This document shows, piece after piece, positions 1-9,325 of a DNA stretch of 64,000 bases. Under the pieces are notes generated by a model. That model worked only from the letters and a program-made list of their open reading frames with translations, was not told where the DNA came from and made no database searches. Every line of letters starts with the position of its first letter. Position 1 is the first letter of the stretch. Source of the stretch: CAYTZN01 sp964442495 (GTDB lineage Bacteria; Pseudomonadota; Gammaproteobacteria; Legionellales; Legionellaceae); NCBI GenBank assembly GCA_964442495.1, contig CAYTZN010000009.1, forward strand, positions 1 to 64,000. Direction: 5' to 3'. Position numbers and translations under genes: made by a program.

Positions 1-54
1 TAACAGGTGTTCACGTTCGTCCAGAATGGGTGTTCATTTTCGTCAGAATACGCA
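1..54. mobile_element. Probable terminal end of an IS21-family insertion sequence (element lies outside the window)
   Basis: Two imperfect copies of a repeat of about 22 bp lie head to tail: GGTGTTCACGTTCGTCCAG at about 7-25 and GGTGTTCATTTTCGTCAG at about 30-47, each followed by AAT. Multiple short direct repeats of the TGTTCAC-TTTCGTC-AGAAT type are typical of IS21-family ends, which terminate in a CA dinucleotide; here CA is at 53-54. No transposase is visible because the window starts inside the element. The exact boundary and family are inferred from this repeat pattern only. Confidence 0.5.
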
Positions 55-1211
55 TAATGCCAATACTTCTTCAGCATCATATGCTGGACTACTCTTGGCT
101 AATGGCGAAGGAGTAGGATTTGGACTGACAAAAGAGTCTCTTTTTGCAATTGGCGAAGGAGAGCTGCTCGGGCTGATAAAAGTGTCGCTTTTCAATGATA
201 TTAAGGCAAGATTTTCAAGACTATTAAAAAATGTAGATGATTTTCTTTGCTTTTCTTCCGTTTTTTCTTCACGTGAAAAGCTTCTATCATTAACTGTTAA
301 ATTACCTAAAAAATCCCAAGCATCATTTTTATCTTTCATATGAGCATACATACCAGCTGCCCCAATCGATTTGCAATCAACAGGGAATAAAGCTGGTACA
401 TAGGTTTCTGGTGTGACATCTTTGCTTATCCAATAGTGTACGCTTAAGACAGCTTTTTCTTCTATACGATTAGCGTCCTCTCTAATTGATTTTAAATAGG
501 CAGTGTAGGGAGCTGATAAAACGGAACCCTCATCATCAATAGGGGCGTATTTGTCACTGATCCATTTCTCTTGCGTAGAAAAATCTTTAACGTGCTTATT
601 CTGATGTAGCTCGGCAATTTGATACGCTAAAATAACCGTCATTGAACAGGTTAAGCCTCGGCCAACGCCATCGATTCGGGTTCTTGTTAGAGGAAAAGGG
701 TGTCTAGCTGCATATTTGATGCTTCTATAGACACCATGACTGCGATAACCCTCCTCACCCAGACGCTTAAAGTCTTCATCTGTTACGCCTTCGTCTTCTT
801 GGGCGATTTTAGGGCGATTTTATTTTGTAATCGCTTGTCGTCATAAGGAATTCTATAGGTTGCTTGTTTTTGGAGGATGGCCAGAGCCGCTTCAGCGAGC
901 GCAGGATCTTTTTTATTTCTAAAAACCTGAAAGCTGACATCGTAATGCCTGTCTTCATAACCATCTTCTTGTTGAATTTGGTTTTTAAGAGCTCTTAATG
1001 TGGTCGTACACAATCCTGATGGCTTATAAGGTTGATAATGGCCGCTTTGACTTGTAATACTATGAATAATTAGAGGTTGTTTTTCATGATATCCTGCAAA
1101 CATGGCCACATGATCGACATACCCACTTTCAGTGTCATCTGGGTTGTCCAAAGTGTGATAATTATTGATAAAAAAAATAATATCGCCTGGTTGTAGTTCA
1201 GTTTCAATCAC
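43..1211 (-). pseudogene. Frameshifted NlpC/P60-like (circularly permuted, YiiX/YaeF-type) cysteine hydrolase, possible effector
   Basis: Two reading frames on this strand form one broken gene. The upstream part (GTG at 1211 to a stop at 783, 142 aa) begins with a GDIIFF motif and a DHVAMFAGY motif with a candidate catalytic His near residue 34, as in permuted NlpC/P60 (YiiX/YaeF-like) hydrolases. An exact 11-bp tandem repeat at 801-822 shifts the frame. Reading through as if one copy were absent continues QEDEGVTDEDFKRLG...GRGLTCSMTVILAYQ without a stop down to 43. The candidate catalytic Cys (codon 646-648) therefore lies after the shift and is lost. The restored product would be about 385 aa, ending in a Ser/Pro tail with two similar segments (SPSSSPSPIAKRD and SPNPTPSPLAKSS). 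The last three codons and the stop lie in the apparent IS end, so the 3' end may also be replaced. Family assignment is moderate; function is unknown. Confidence 0.7.
801..822. repeat. Exact 11-bp tandem duplication causing a frameshift
   Basis: GGGCGATTTTA occurs twice in direct succession (801-811 and 812-822). Eleven is not a multiple of three, so the second copy shifts the frame of the hydrolase gene that crosses it. Removing one copy joins both halves into one open frame. Confidence 0.9.
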
Positions 1212-1242
1212 AGAAATTTCATTAAAATGACCAAAGTGTGCT

Positions 1243-1272
1243 ATTTTAGAACAAATTAATTGGTTTTGACAA
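1243..1272 (-). promoter_or_regulatory. Candidate sigma70 promoter of the broken hydrolase gene
   Basis: On the minus strand TTGTCA (1272-1267) and TAAAAT (1248-1243) are separated by 18 bp and lie about 35 bp upstream of the GTG start at 1211. This is assigned by consensus only. Confidence 0.4.
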
Positions 1273-1301
1273 ATGGCGCTCGTAATATTTTTTTGACAGG
1301 C

Positions 1302-3089
1302 TTAGTTATAAAAATTTTCCATAAAGGGTGTTAAATCCGGTTTGCCTTGCATTCGGTATTGATACACGACATAAAAAGCAATGACGTTTTTTAAGTAATT
1401 ACGGGTTTCACGCCAAGGCAAGGTTTCTATCCATATGTCTATTTCTTTAGGCGGGTGGTTTTTCATCCAGAAAGACACTTGCTTTGGGCCCGCGTTGTAA
1501 GCTGCAACCATTAGAAGAGGATGTTGATGAAAGCGTTTAGCTAATTCCTTGAGGTAGGCTACCCCTATGTTGATGTTTTTTTGTGATGAAAATAATTGGT
1601 TCTTATTTTCAAAAGCAATTTTTTCGCGCGTAGAAATAATTTTTGCCGTGGCAGGCATGACTTGCATTAAACCATGGGCGCCAGCGCTAGAGACAACATC
1701 TCCTCTAAAGCTGCTTTCTTGCCGAATGATGGCATAAATCAATTCTGGTTTAATTTGGTAATTTTTAGAGTAACCCATCACTGTTTGCCTGTAAGGAAGA
1801 GGGAATCTTAATAACAATTGATTATTAAGTTCCTCATTACTGCTGAGGTAAATCGATTTATCATGCCATTCTAAGTCATTGTCTATCCAATGAATCAGTG
1901 CGCTTTTGTCGTCTTTAGGTAGTTCACTAACAAAATCATTAAGAAGCCTTGATGCTTCTAGAGTCTGTTTTGAAAGGTAAAGTGCTTTAACTTTATGAGT
2001 AAAGGGTTGATAAGGGCGAAGCGTTTGTTTGTTAGTCATTGTGCGCTCTTCTTCAAAGCTAAACCCTTGTTTTACTTTTAAGCTCGCTAGAAAGCCGTAA
2101 TAATGCCTTGTTTTAGCGAGAGTTTCATAAATAACTCGGGCTTGCTCTCTTTGACCTTGTGCGGCTAATGAGCGCGCTAACCAATATTGCCAGCACGGCG
2201 TTTCTTTGTCGTCTAAGTGGGAAATAATATTTTCCACGCGAGACCATTGCTGGTGTCTTAACGCATAGCGAGCCTCTGCACTGAGAAGCTCTTGGTTATA
2301 AAATGCTGGCTCTACTTTGTTATACCAAGTGATGGCATCAGGTTGGTCACGTAGTGCTTTGTAGAATGCAACTTGGGCAATAAAAGACTCTTTCTGAGCA
2401 TGATTTAGGCGGTTTTTTGTGGACGAATTCTGCCATAACTGAATGGCTTTTTCCATATTAATGGAGACCAATCGTTTAAGTCCATAGAGGTAAAGTTCGT
2501 CGTTTAAGGGCGTGACTTTAAGCTCTGTAATGCGTGTTGGGCGTTGATGTATGGCCATGAGCACGTTGAGTTCATCACGGTGTGGTGGCGTGTATTGTTT
2601 TAACAATTTTATAGCTAATGGAAGGTTTTGTTCCCTTAGCGCTATAAATAGTCGATCTCTATATAATTTATCATCTAACACATTGTTTTTTCTTAATAAA
2701 GCAAAGAGTTGTTCACAAACTTGAGGTTCTGATTTCGCGCTAAGCCATAGTTTTTTAGCAAACGGGGAGATGTAGGGTTTTGGGTTTTGCTGAACAAGGG
2801 CTATTTCTGCATAGCACTGCAAGTTAACATCGGTAGAGTCTTGGTAGTATTCAGAAAACACTTTCCAGTCTTTGTTTCGTGCTAATTGGTATAGCCAGTG
2901 CTCACGTAATTTTTTAGATAATGGTGTTGTTCCTTCAATAAAGCCAAGAAAGGCTGGCTCAGGAGTGTTCGGAAGGTGCTCTTTCCAATGCATATAGTCT
3001 GAAAATTTTTCAAGGTATGTTTGAGCCGATGCGCTCCAGGATAAAAATAGCATGCATGCACTCATGGCTATTAATCGAAGATTACTCAT
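1302..3089 (-). CDS. slt: Soluble lytic murein transglycosylase (Slt70-like)
   Basis: This periplasmic enzyme cleaves the MurNAc-GlcNAc bond of peptidoglycan to give 1,6-anhydromuropeptides. The start at 3089 gives a clear signal peptide (MSNLRLIAMSACMLFLSWSASA). It is preferred over a longer frame starting at 3131, which would run deep into rpe. The long N-terminal part is helical and superhelix-like, as in Slt70. The C-terminal catalytic domain has RQESSF with the catalytic Glu near residue 458, then GLMQVMPATA and AAYNAG, the family 1 lytic transglycosylase motifs. Length is about 595 aa, close to Slt70. The start codon overlaps the rpe stop (ATGAGTAA), so the two are translationally coupled. 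Confidence 0.93.
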   Translation of the reverse strand: MSNLRLIAMSACMLFLSWSASAQTYLEKFSDYMHWKEHLPNTPEPAFLGFIEGTTPLSKKLREHWLYQLARNKDWKVFSEYYQDSTDVNLQCYAEIALVQQNPKPYISPFAKKLWLSAKSEPQVCEQLFALLRKNNVLDDKLYRDRLFIALREQNLPLAIKLLKQYTPPHRDELNVLMAIHQRPTRITELKVTPLNDELYLYGLKRLVSINMEKAIQLWQNSSTKNRLNHAQKESFIAQVAFYKALRDQPDAITWYNKVEPAFYNQELLSAEARYALRHQQWSRVENIISHLDDKETPCWQYWLARSLAAQGQREQARVIYETLAKTRHYYGFLASLKVKQGFSFEEERTMTNKQTLRPYQPFTHKVKALYLSKQTLEASRLLNDFVSELPKDDKSALIHWIDNDLEWHDKSIYLSSNEELNNQLLLRFPLPYRQTVMGYSKNYQIKPELIYAIIRQESSFRGDVVSSAGAHGLMQVMPATAKIISTREKIAFENKNQLFSSQKNINIGVAYLKELAKRFHQHPLLMVAAYNAGPKQVSFWMKNHPPKEIDIWIETLPWRETRNYLKNVIAFYVVYQYRMQGKPDLTPFMENFYN

Positions 3090-3738
3090 TGCTATGGGCT
3101 GCGGCACGCAGTAGGGTGATGGTTTTTGCATAGTCTTTGCTCTTAAAGAGACTTGAACCGGTTACAAATTGTGTGGCACCCGATTGTGCCAATTGATGTA
3201 TGTTGCTTGATGTTATTCCGCCATCCACACAAATCGGCAAGTGAGGGTATCGGTGATGCACGAGTGCTATTTTTTTAATAACCTCAGGAAGAAGCGTCTG
3301 TCCTCCAAACCCTGGATTTACTGTCATGATGAGCACAAAATCAAGGCGGTGAATACACCACTCCATACAGTCAGGTGATGTGGCTGGATTTAAAACAATA
3401 CCTGCCTGGCACCCGGCATTACTAATCAATTGCAAGCTTCTGTCCAGATGGGTTGTTGCATCAGGATGAATGCTAATACGTGCAGCACCGGATGTCGCAA
3501 ATTGCTGAATTAAGGCATCAACATGAAGTGTCATTAGATGAACATCGATCGGTAAGGTATTAAAACGTTGACGTAATGCTTGGCAAAGCATAGGACCAAA
3601 CGTAAGATTGGGCACATAGTGATTATCCATGACATCGAAATGAATCATGTCAGCGCCAGCTTTTACCACCGCATTAACTTCTTCGCCAATGCAGGTTAAA
3701 TCAGCAGCCAATAGAGAGGGAAGGATTTGACACGCCAT
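3082..3738 (-). CDS. rpe: Ribulose-phosphate 3-epimerase
   Basis: It interconverts D-ribulose 5-phosphate and D-xylulose 5-phosphate in the pentose phosphate pathway (cytosolic TIM barrel). It shows the family motifs ILPSLLAADL, HFDVMDNHYVPNLTFG (metal and catalytic Asp/His), DVHLM, MTVNPGFGGQ and VDGGI with the second catalytic Asp. It has 218 aa with the ATG at 3738. An in-frame TTG directly upstream is less likely because AGGA lies at suitable distance from the ATG. The 3' end overlaps the slt start. Confidence 0.95.
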   Translation of the reverse strand: MACQILPSLLAADLTCIGEEVNAVVKAGADMIHFDVMDNHYVPNLTFGPMLCQALRQRFNTLPIDVHLMTLHVDALIQQFATSGAARISIHPDATTHLDRSLQLISNAGCQAGIVLNPATSPDCMEWCIHRLDFVLIMTVNPGFGGQTLLPEVIKKIALVHHRYPHLPICVDGGITSSNIHQLAQSGATQFVTGSSLFKSKDYAKTITLLRAAAHSNE

Positions 3739-3780
3739 CAAGAAGTCCTGGGTTAAAGTGAGTATGATATAATTGCTTTT

Positions 3781-4500
3781 CTAGTCACAAAAAGATCCAC
3801 TGACCGAGAGGTTGATGGAGGCAATCTGGGCTCTGGCATTAAAGGGCTGAATGGCTTTGGTTGTAAAATATCGCGCATCCAGACCAAAGGCAAAAAAATC
3901 ATCCAGAAAATAATTTATACCAACAATGCCCTGTATAGCCGGTGTATTTGCATGGGTTGCAAGATCACTACCAGGTATTTCCAAGTTGTTTAGATAAAAT
4001 TTAATACCATTACTCACATAAGCATAACCCACACCAGCGCCTACATAAGGTACCCAATAGGTTGGTGCTCCAGGTGTAAAAAAGTCATAGAACCCATTGA
4101 TCATAAGTGCGCCTGTGTACGTCTGGCCTTTCATTTTCAAACCCTGAACCATGCCCGCGGGTGATGTTGTTGATGATTCGCCGGAAGTGCTTTGTATCTT
4201 AAAATTACCAAATTGCAATTCTTTATAGGTGTTGCCATTAAAAAGGAGTTCCCCTTCTACTCGATAGCGCTCCATACGGTAGCCTGCACTAAGGGCTACA
4301 TCACCAAAAACAGAGTATTTTAATTTTATATCTCGAGGAAAGCCTGATAAGGAACCTGCATAGTTATAATTAATAGTAGGTGCGTAACTTGCGCCAAGAA
4401 TCAAACCACCATACCATCCCGAGGGAGGATTAACAGCATGGGTGGTTTGATTGATGAGTAATAAAGTGGTTAATCCTAGCCATTTAACTGATTGCTTCAT
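3781..4500 (-). CDS. Outer-membrane beta-barrel protein (porin/opacity-like)
   Basis: The 239-aa precursor has a signal peptide (MKQSVKWLGLTTLLLINQTTHA) followed by alternating amphipathic strands such as GWYGGLILGASYAP, YWVPYVGAGVGYAYVS and FAFGLDARYFTTKA. This matches an 8-stranded OMP_b-brl/Surface antigen-like barrel. The final SVSGSFCD lacks the usual terminal Phe. It follows the similar gene at 4513-5157 after 12 bp, and both share the mature start P-x-x-GWY and the same strand layout, so they look like a tandem duplication. The ligand or function cannot be read from the sequence. Confidence 0.8.
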   Translation of the reverse strand: MKQSVKWLGLTTLLLINQTTHAVNPPSGWYGGLILGASYAPTINYNYAGSLSGFPRDIKLKYSVFGDVALSAGYRMERYRVEGELLFNGNTYKELQFGNFKIQSTSGESSTTSPAGMVQGLKMKGQTYTGALMINGFYDFFTPGAPTYWVPYVGAGVGYAYVSNGIKFYLNNLEIPGSDLATHANTPAIQGIVGINYFLDDFFAFGLDARYFTTKAIQPFNARAQIASINLSVSGSFCD

Positions 4501-4512
4501 GAATCTGTGTCC

Positions 4513-5157
4513 TTACTTATAATGACCTTCGTTAAAACGGTATGTTGCTCCAATGTTTACAAGATTGGCTTGAAATGATTTCCCCAATTCGTCTGTGTGG
4601 ACGGTAGCCATATAGCGATAGCCAATATTAAGGGCGTAATTTTCAGCGAAATTATACGTTAATCCTGCAGTAGCTTGGTATGCGAACTTAGTATCGGAGT
4701 CTGAAAAAGTAGTTACTCCCAGGGGGGAGGGGCCATCGCTGTTCAGCTTTGCATTGAGCCGAGCATAACCAATGCCGCCACCTACAAAAGGTTGCAAAAG
4801 ATTTTGTAAATTTGGAAAATCATAATAAACATTTGCCATCGCAAAAAGTGCATTGCTATGCTCATTGACGTTGGTTTGTGCAATGTTATTTATTTTAAAT
4901 TTATTGAGGTTAGCGTTTAGGTATGTGATTTCGCCTTCATAGCGCATGGGGGTGCTTTTATAGCCTACATTACCACCCGCATCATAACCTGCATCATAGG
5001 TGGCGCTTGATAGATTTAGCCCGTTATAGGGTAGGTTGATATTGTTCGGTAAATAGGTATAGCCACCAAACGCACTTGTATACCAGCCATCTATAGGGGT
5101 GGCGCCGTGGGCGATGCTTATGGCAAAGAGAGCCATTGGTGTGAAAGCAAGTCTCAT
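4513..5157 (-). CDS. Outer-membrane beta-barrel protein (porin/opacity-like), paralog of the downstream gene
   Basis: The 214-aa precursor has a signal peptide (MRLAFTPMALFAISIAHG) and mature start ATPIDGWYTSAFGGYTYLP. Later strands include LLQPFVGGGIGYARLN, YQATAGLTYNFAENYALNIGYRYM and the final NIGATYRF. This is the pattern of small outer-membrane barrels with a penultimate beta-signal. AAGGGATGTA precedes the ATG. It is the first gene of a two-gene unit, downstream of nadE on the same strand with about 60 bp between. Confidence 0.8.
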   Translation of the reverse strand: MRLAFTPMALFAISIAHGATPIDGWYTSAFGGYTYLPNNINLPYNGLNLSSATYDAGYDAGGNVGYKSTPMRYEGEITYLNANLNKFKINNIAQTNVNEHSNALFAMANVYYDFPNLQNLLQPFVGGGIGYARLNAKLNSDGPSPLGVTTFSDSDTKFAYQATAGLTYNFAENYALNIGYRYMATVHTDELGKSFQANLVNIGATYRFNEGHYK

Positions 5158-5218
5158 TACATCCCTTTAATTTGAAAAAGTCTTTCCATGTTATCGACTT
5201 GGCTTTATTTTGCAAGCG

Positions 5219-6826
5219 TTACTCATCACCAAATTTAGACGTGATGGGGTAGCGCCAATCGCGTCCAAAAGCTCTCGTGCTAATTTTTATTCCAATAGGG
5301 GCTTGGCGTCGTTTATATTCATTACGTTTGATGAGTGTAATCACCCTCTGCACGTCCTGTGCGTTGTACCCTTTTTTAATGATGGCTTCAGCACTTTCCT
5401 CGTTTTCCATGTAATAGCCAATAATAGCATCCAGAATGTCATAACTAGGTAAGGTGTCTTGGTCCGTTTGATTGTTTGCAAGCTCTGCTGTAGGTGGGCG
5501 GGTGAGTACCCTTTCTGGAATCGTATGGTTTACAGTATTACGATAATTTGCCAAAGCATACACCGTTGTTTTCAATACATCTTTAAGTACAGCAAAACCA
5601 CCAGCCATGTCACCATAGAGGGTAGTGTAGCCGACCGCGGTTTCGCTTTTATTGCTGGTAGTGAGCAAAAGACCACCATGCTTGTTGGACAGAGCCATCA
5701 ATAGTACACCCCTGATTCTGGCTTGTAAGTTTTCTTCTGTCGCATCAGGCGCCATGCCCTTGAATGTTGGGGCTAGTGTATTTAATAGGACATTAAAAGC
5801 GGGCTCTATGGGTAAGGTCGTGTATTTCACGTTCATGGCAGTTGCTTGTTGATGGGCGTCCTCCTCGCTCATGTCAGCTGTATAGCGAGATGGCATCATG
5901 ACGGCATGAACACGCGATGCGCCAAGTGCGTCTACGGCAATGCTTAATGTTAGAGCTGAATCAATGCCACCAGACAGGCCAAGAAGCACCTCTTTGAAAT
6001 TATTTTTTTCAACATAATCTTTGAGGCCCAAGACCAATGCATTGTAAATGAGGGCTTCTTTGCTGAGTAGGGGTGTTATATCGCTTTTCAGATGAATATC
6101 TGTAAAGCGAATAGTGTGTAATTCTTCTTTAAAGGCTGGTGCTCTCGCACAAACCTGAGCTGTTTTATCCATGGCAAAAGATTGACCATCAAAAACAAGC
6201 TCGTCTTGTCCACCTACTAGGTTGACATAAACGAAGGCCACCCCTTGTTGGGCATAATGTCTTAGTACATTTTCACGAAGGTCATGTTTAGTGACGTCAA
6301 AAGGTGATGCATTAATGCTGATGATAACGTCGACGTTTTCAGCGATAAGTCTCTCTACTGGACCTGGTTGCCAGAGATCTTCACAAATGCAAAGACCAAA
6401 TCGATAATGTTTAAGGGTAAAAATACAAGGGTTAGACGGGCCTTTGTTAAAATAACGCTGTTCATCAAAAACACCTTCATTGGGTAAATGTTGTTTATGG
6501 TATAGCTGAACTTGCTGTTGATTGGCAAAAATGCTGGCAGAATTGAAGCGCTCGCCATTTTCAACGGACGGATGTCCTACAATCACAAAGCAATCGCCCG
6601 TGCTTGACTTGATCAATTCCAATGATTTATTGATGGAATTAAAAAATTCTTCTCGAAAAAGTAAATCTTCTGGGGGGTACCCAGTAAGCGCTAACTCGGG
6701 AAAAACAATGACGTCATGGTTGTCTTTATGCCCTTGAATAATATCAATTATTTTTTTTGTGTTCTCATTCATGGCGCCTACAGTAGGATTGATTTGTGCC
6801 ATGAGCAAGGATAAAGAGTGAGGCAT
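5219..6826 (-). CDS. nadE: Glutamine-dependent NAD(+) synthetase
   Basis: It amidates nicotinic acid adenine dinucleotide to NAD+ using glutamine and ATP, the last step of NAD synthesis. The N-terminal nitrilase-fold glutaminase has the triad Glu44 (FPELALTG), Lys111 (YHKQHLPNEG) and Cys148 (CICEDLW). The C-terminal synthetase has the ATP-pyrophosphatase loop SGGIDS at 285-290, then TTSNKSE and GDMAGGFAVLKDV. At 535 aa it is the usual length for the short bacterial glutamine-dependent form. It is divergent from the SNF2 helicase gene, with about 130 bp holding both promoters. Confidence 0.96.
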   Translation of the reverse strand: MPHSLSLLMAQINPTVGAMNENTKKIIDIIQGHKDNHDVIVFPELALTGYPPEDLLFREEFFNSINKSLELIKSSTGDCFVIVGHPSVENGERFNSASIFANQQQVQLYHKQHLPNEGVFDEQRYFNKGPSNPCIFTLKHYRFGLCICEDLWQPGPVERLIAENVDVIISINASPFDVTKHDLRENVLRHYAQQGVAFVYVNLVGGQDELVFDGQSFAMDKTAQVCARAPAFKEELHTIRFTDIHLKSDITPLLSKEALIYNALVLGLKDYVEKNNFKEVLLGLSGGIDSALTLSIAVDALGASRVHAVMMPSRYTADMSEEDAHQQATAMNVKYTTLPIEPAFNVLLNTLAPTFKGMAPDATEENLQARIRGVLLMALSNKHGGLLLTTSNKSETAVGYTTLYGDMAGGFAVLKDVLKTTVYALANYRNTVNHTIPERVLTRPPTAELANNQTDQDTLPSYDILDAIIGYYMENEESAEAIIKKGYNAQDVQRVITLIKRNEYKRRQAPIGIKISTRAFGRDWRYPITSKFGDE

Positions 6827-6956
6827 TTTTCATCATTGGGTGAGCAAATGGTAAGGTATTTTATATTAATTTGAGCATCTATCACCATTTTTAGTTAAAA
6901 TAGATCTTTTGGTGAGCCTAGCCTTGTGTGTGGGCGATATTTTTGGTTGATTTTAT

Positions 6957-9182
6957 ATGTTGAAAGCGGCACTGCTACGGATGAAAGATGTGTTTCCGGC
7001 TGCCCTATTGGTGCGTGGGCAAGACTACCAGCGGCGTGGGCATGTGCTTAGTATTCGTTTAAGCGATGGACTCTTAAAAGCGCGCATAAAAGGCAGTTCT
7101 AGCCAAATTTACGATGTTCACATTGATTTAAAGTCATGGCCCGGAACCCCTTCGCGCTGCAGTTGCCAATACCGTGTGAGTTGTGAGCATGCTGTGGCTT
7201 GCTTGTATGCGTTACAAGTACGAGAAAATTTAGGATTTGTTGCGCCATTACCGAGCGTGCAAAAAGCAGGTTGGCGCACAGAGTCGGCTTATCCTGTGGT
7301 TGATGAAGTTCTTGAGGCGGATGAGACGCAGTGGTATTCAGATATCCAGGATGAGGGCCATGATTTTTTTGCCTATCAGCTTGGCATTATTGTGGATGAT
7401 AAAACCATCAGCATTGTACCGCTGGTTGTAGATTTAATTAGCCGTATGGATGTGGAAGCGCTCGAAAGTCTTTTTGATGACAAGCTGGTTAATTTACCCT
7501 TTGCTGAAGGGCGTATATTGCAGATCTCATTAGGGCGAATCAAGCCTTTATTGCGGTTGTTGTTACAGTATGGACGTCGTGCTGTTAATAATGATGGGCA
7601 ATTGGAAATCAACAGGTACCAACTTGCATTGATTCAAGAAGCGGAGCAAGCGATTGCATCTACGGCGGCGAGGTGGTTGGGAACACGACGTTTGCAAACT
7701 CAATTGCAACAGTTAACCACAATAACGACTCTTCCCGTTGTTCCAGTTCCTGTCGGATTAAAAACTGAATTGCGCGATTATCAGCAGCAAGGTTTAAATT
7801 GGTTGCAATGTTTACGTGCTATTCACTTTGGGGGCGTCTTAGCAGACGGCATGGGCTTAGGCAAAACAATCCAAACATTAGCCCATCTTCAGTATGAAAA
7901 AGAGCAAGGGCGACTACAGAAGGCGAGTCTTATTGTAGCGCCTACGAGTTTGGTCGGAAATTGGTTTGATGAAGCCATGCGGTTTACACCTGACTTAAAG
8001 GTTCTCGTATTTCATGGCTCTGAGAGGCATCAGGATAATTTCGATGAATATGATTTGGTGATTTCTACCTATGGATTAATTCAGCGCGATAAACAGCGGT
8101 TTTTAGAGTATTTCTTTTATTATTTAATTTTAGACGAAGCCCAATCCATTAAAAATGCCCGTACTAAAACAACACAAATTATTCAGCAGATGAATGGTAA
8201 GCACCGCTTGTGCCTCACGGGAACGCCCCTTGAAAATAATTTAGGCGAGTTGTGGTCATTGTTTCATTTTTTAATGCCAGGATTATTAGGCGATGCAAAA
8301 ACATTTCGTCAATTTTTTAGAGTTCCTATTGAGAAACACGCGGACACAGAAAGGCGTGAGCTCTTGGTTAGGCGAGTGAGTCCATTCATGTTACGCCGTA
8401 CCAAAAATCAAGTGGCGCGTGAATTGCCGGCTAAAACTGAAATGACCCATATGCTTGAACTGACAGGCCCTCAACGCGACCTGTATGAAGCTATCCGAAT
8501 GAGTATGGAGAAAAAGGTCCGTGATGCTATTGCTAATCAAGGGTTTGGTAAAAGTCATATTGTTTTGCTAGATGCATTATTAAAATTAAGACAAGTATGT
8601 TGTGATCCTCGATTGTTATCTTTACCTGAAGCAGCCATGGCCCATGATTCTTCAGTAAAACTCACGAGTTTAATGGAATTATTGGACAATTTAATGAAGG
8701 AGGGGCGCCATGTGTTGGTGTTTTCTCAATTTACCTCCATGCTTAAATTGATTGAAAAAGAATTGGTGGCAAGAAAGTACGCTTATCTACAACTCACCGG
8801 GCAAACACAAAATCGTCAAGATGTGGTGCGAGATTTTCAGGCAGGAAAGGCCCCTATTTTTTTGATCAGTTTGAAAGCCGGTGGTACGGGTTTAAATTTA
8901 ACCCGCGCTGATACTGTTATCCATTACGACCCCTGGTGGAACCCCGCGGTTGAAGATCAAGCGACGGACAGAAGCCACCGTATTGGTCAGGAAAATCCGG
9001 TGTTTGTTTATAAGTTAATCAGCTCTGGCACTGTTGAAGAGGCTATTTTGGGCATGCAAGCTAAAAAACGTCAATTGTTTGAGGGCATATTATCCAGCAA
9101 TATTACAGAAAACATGGCCCTTACAGATGCAGATATTGCCCAGTTTTTTGCGCCATTGGATAAGCAAGAAAAAAACAAATAA
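6957..9182 (+). CDS. SWIM zinc-finger SNF2-family DNA-dependent ATPase/helicase
   Basis: The 741-aa protein is probably a DNA translocase. An N-terminal SWIM zinc finger has C68-x-C70 and C76-x-H78. The SNF2 ATPase follows: the Walker A region reads LADGMGLGKTIQT, motif II is DEAQ, then LTGTPLENNLGELWSLF, and the C-terminal helicase lobe has SLKAGGTGLNLTRADTVIH and DRSHRIGQ. This is the bacterial SWIM-SNF2 (HepA-like) architecture, but it is shorter at the N terminus than many relatives of around 1000 aa. Its biological role is not defined. It has its own promoter region divergent from nadE, and a hairpin lies downstream. Confidence 0.9.
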   Translation: MLKAALLRMKDVFPAALLVRGQDYQRRGHVLSIRLSDGLLKARIKGSSSQIYDVHIDLKSWPGTPSRCSCQYRVSCEHAVACLYALQVRENLGFVAPLPSVQKAGWRTESAYPVVDEVLEADETQWYSDIQDEGHDFFAYQLGIIVDDKTISIVPLVVDLISRMDVEALESLFDDKLVNLPFAEGRILQISLGRIKPLLRLLLQYGRRAVNNDGQLEINRYQLALIQEAEQAIASTAARWLGTRRLQTQLQQLTTITTLPVVPVPVGLKTELRDYQQQGLNWLQCLRAIHFGGVLADGMGLGKTIQTLAHLQYEKEQGRLQKASLIVAPTSLVGNWFDEAMRFTPDLKVLVFHGSERHQDNFDEYDLVISTYGLIQRDKQRFLEYFFYYLILDEAQSIKNARTKTTQIIQQMNGKHRLCLTGTPLENNLGELWSLFHFLMPGLLGDAKTFRQFFRVPIEKHADTERRELLVRRVSPFMLRRTKNQVARELPAKTEMTHMLELTGPQRDLYEAIRMSMEKKVRDAIANQGFGKSHIVLLDALLKLRQVCCDPRLLSLPEAAMAHDSSVKLTSLMELLDNLMKEGRHVLVFSQFTSMLKLIEKELVARKYAYLQLTGQTQNRQDVVRDFQAGKAPIFLISLKAGGTGLNLTRADTVIHYDPWWNPAVEDQATDRSHRIGQENPVFVYKLISSGTVEEAILGMQAKKRQLFEGILSSNITENMALTDADIAQFFAPLDKQEKNK

Positions 9183-9239
9183 AAAATCCGGGGCATCTAG
9201 AGTTTGATGACAATGTGGTTTTAAATATCCTAAAGCACT

Positions 9240-9268
9240 TACATACCGCGCACAAGTCGCGGTATGTA
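9240..9268. terminator. Palindromic hairpin between convergent genes
   Basis: TACATACCGCG (9240-9250) and CGCGGTATGTA (9258-9268) form a perfect 11-bp stem with a 7-nt loop. It lies between the SNF2 helicase gene and the convergent coaE. There is no strong T tract on either side, so a dispersed palindromic element is an alternative to a bidirectional terminator. Confidence 0.55.
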
Positions 9269-9325
9269 GAACTTATAGAGTAAATTGTCAATAGACCTAG
9301 TAGGGCGTTACAAATAGATTTTTTC

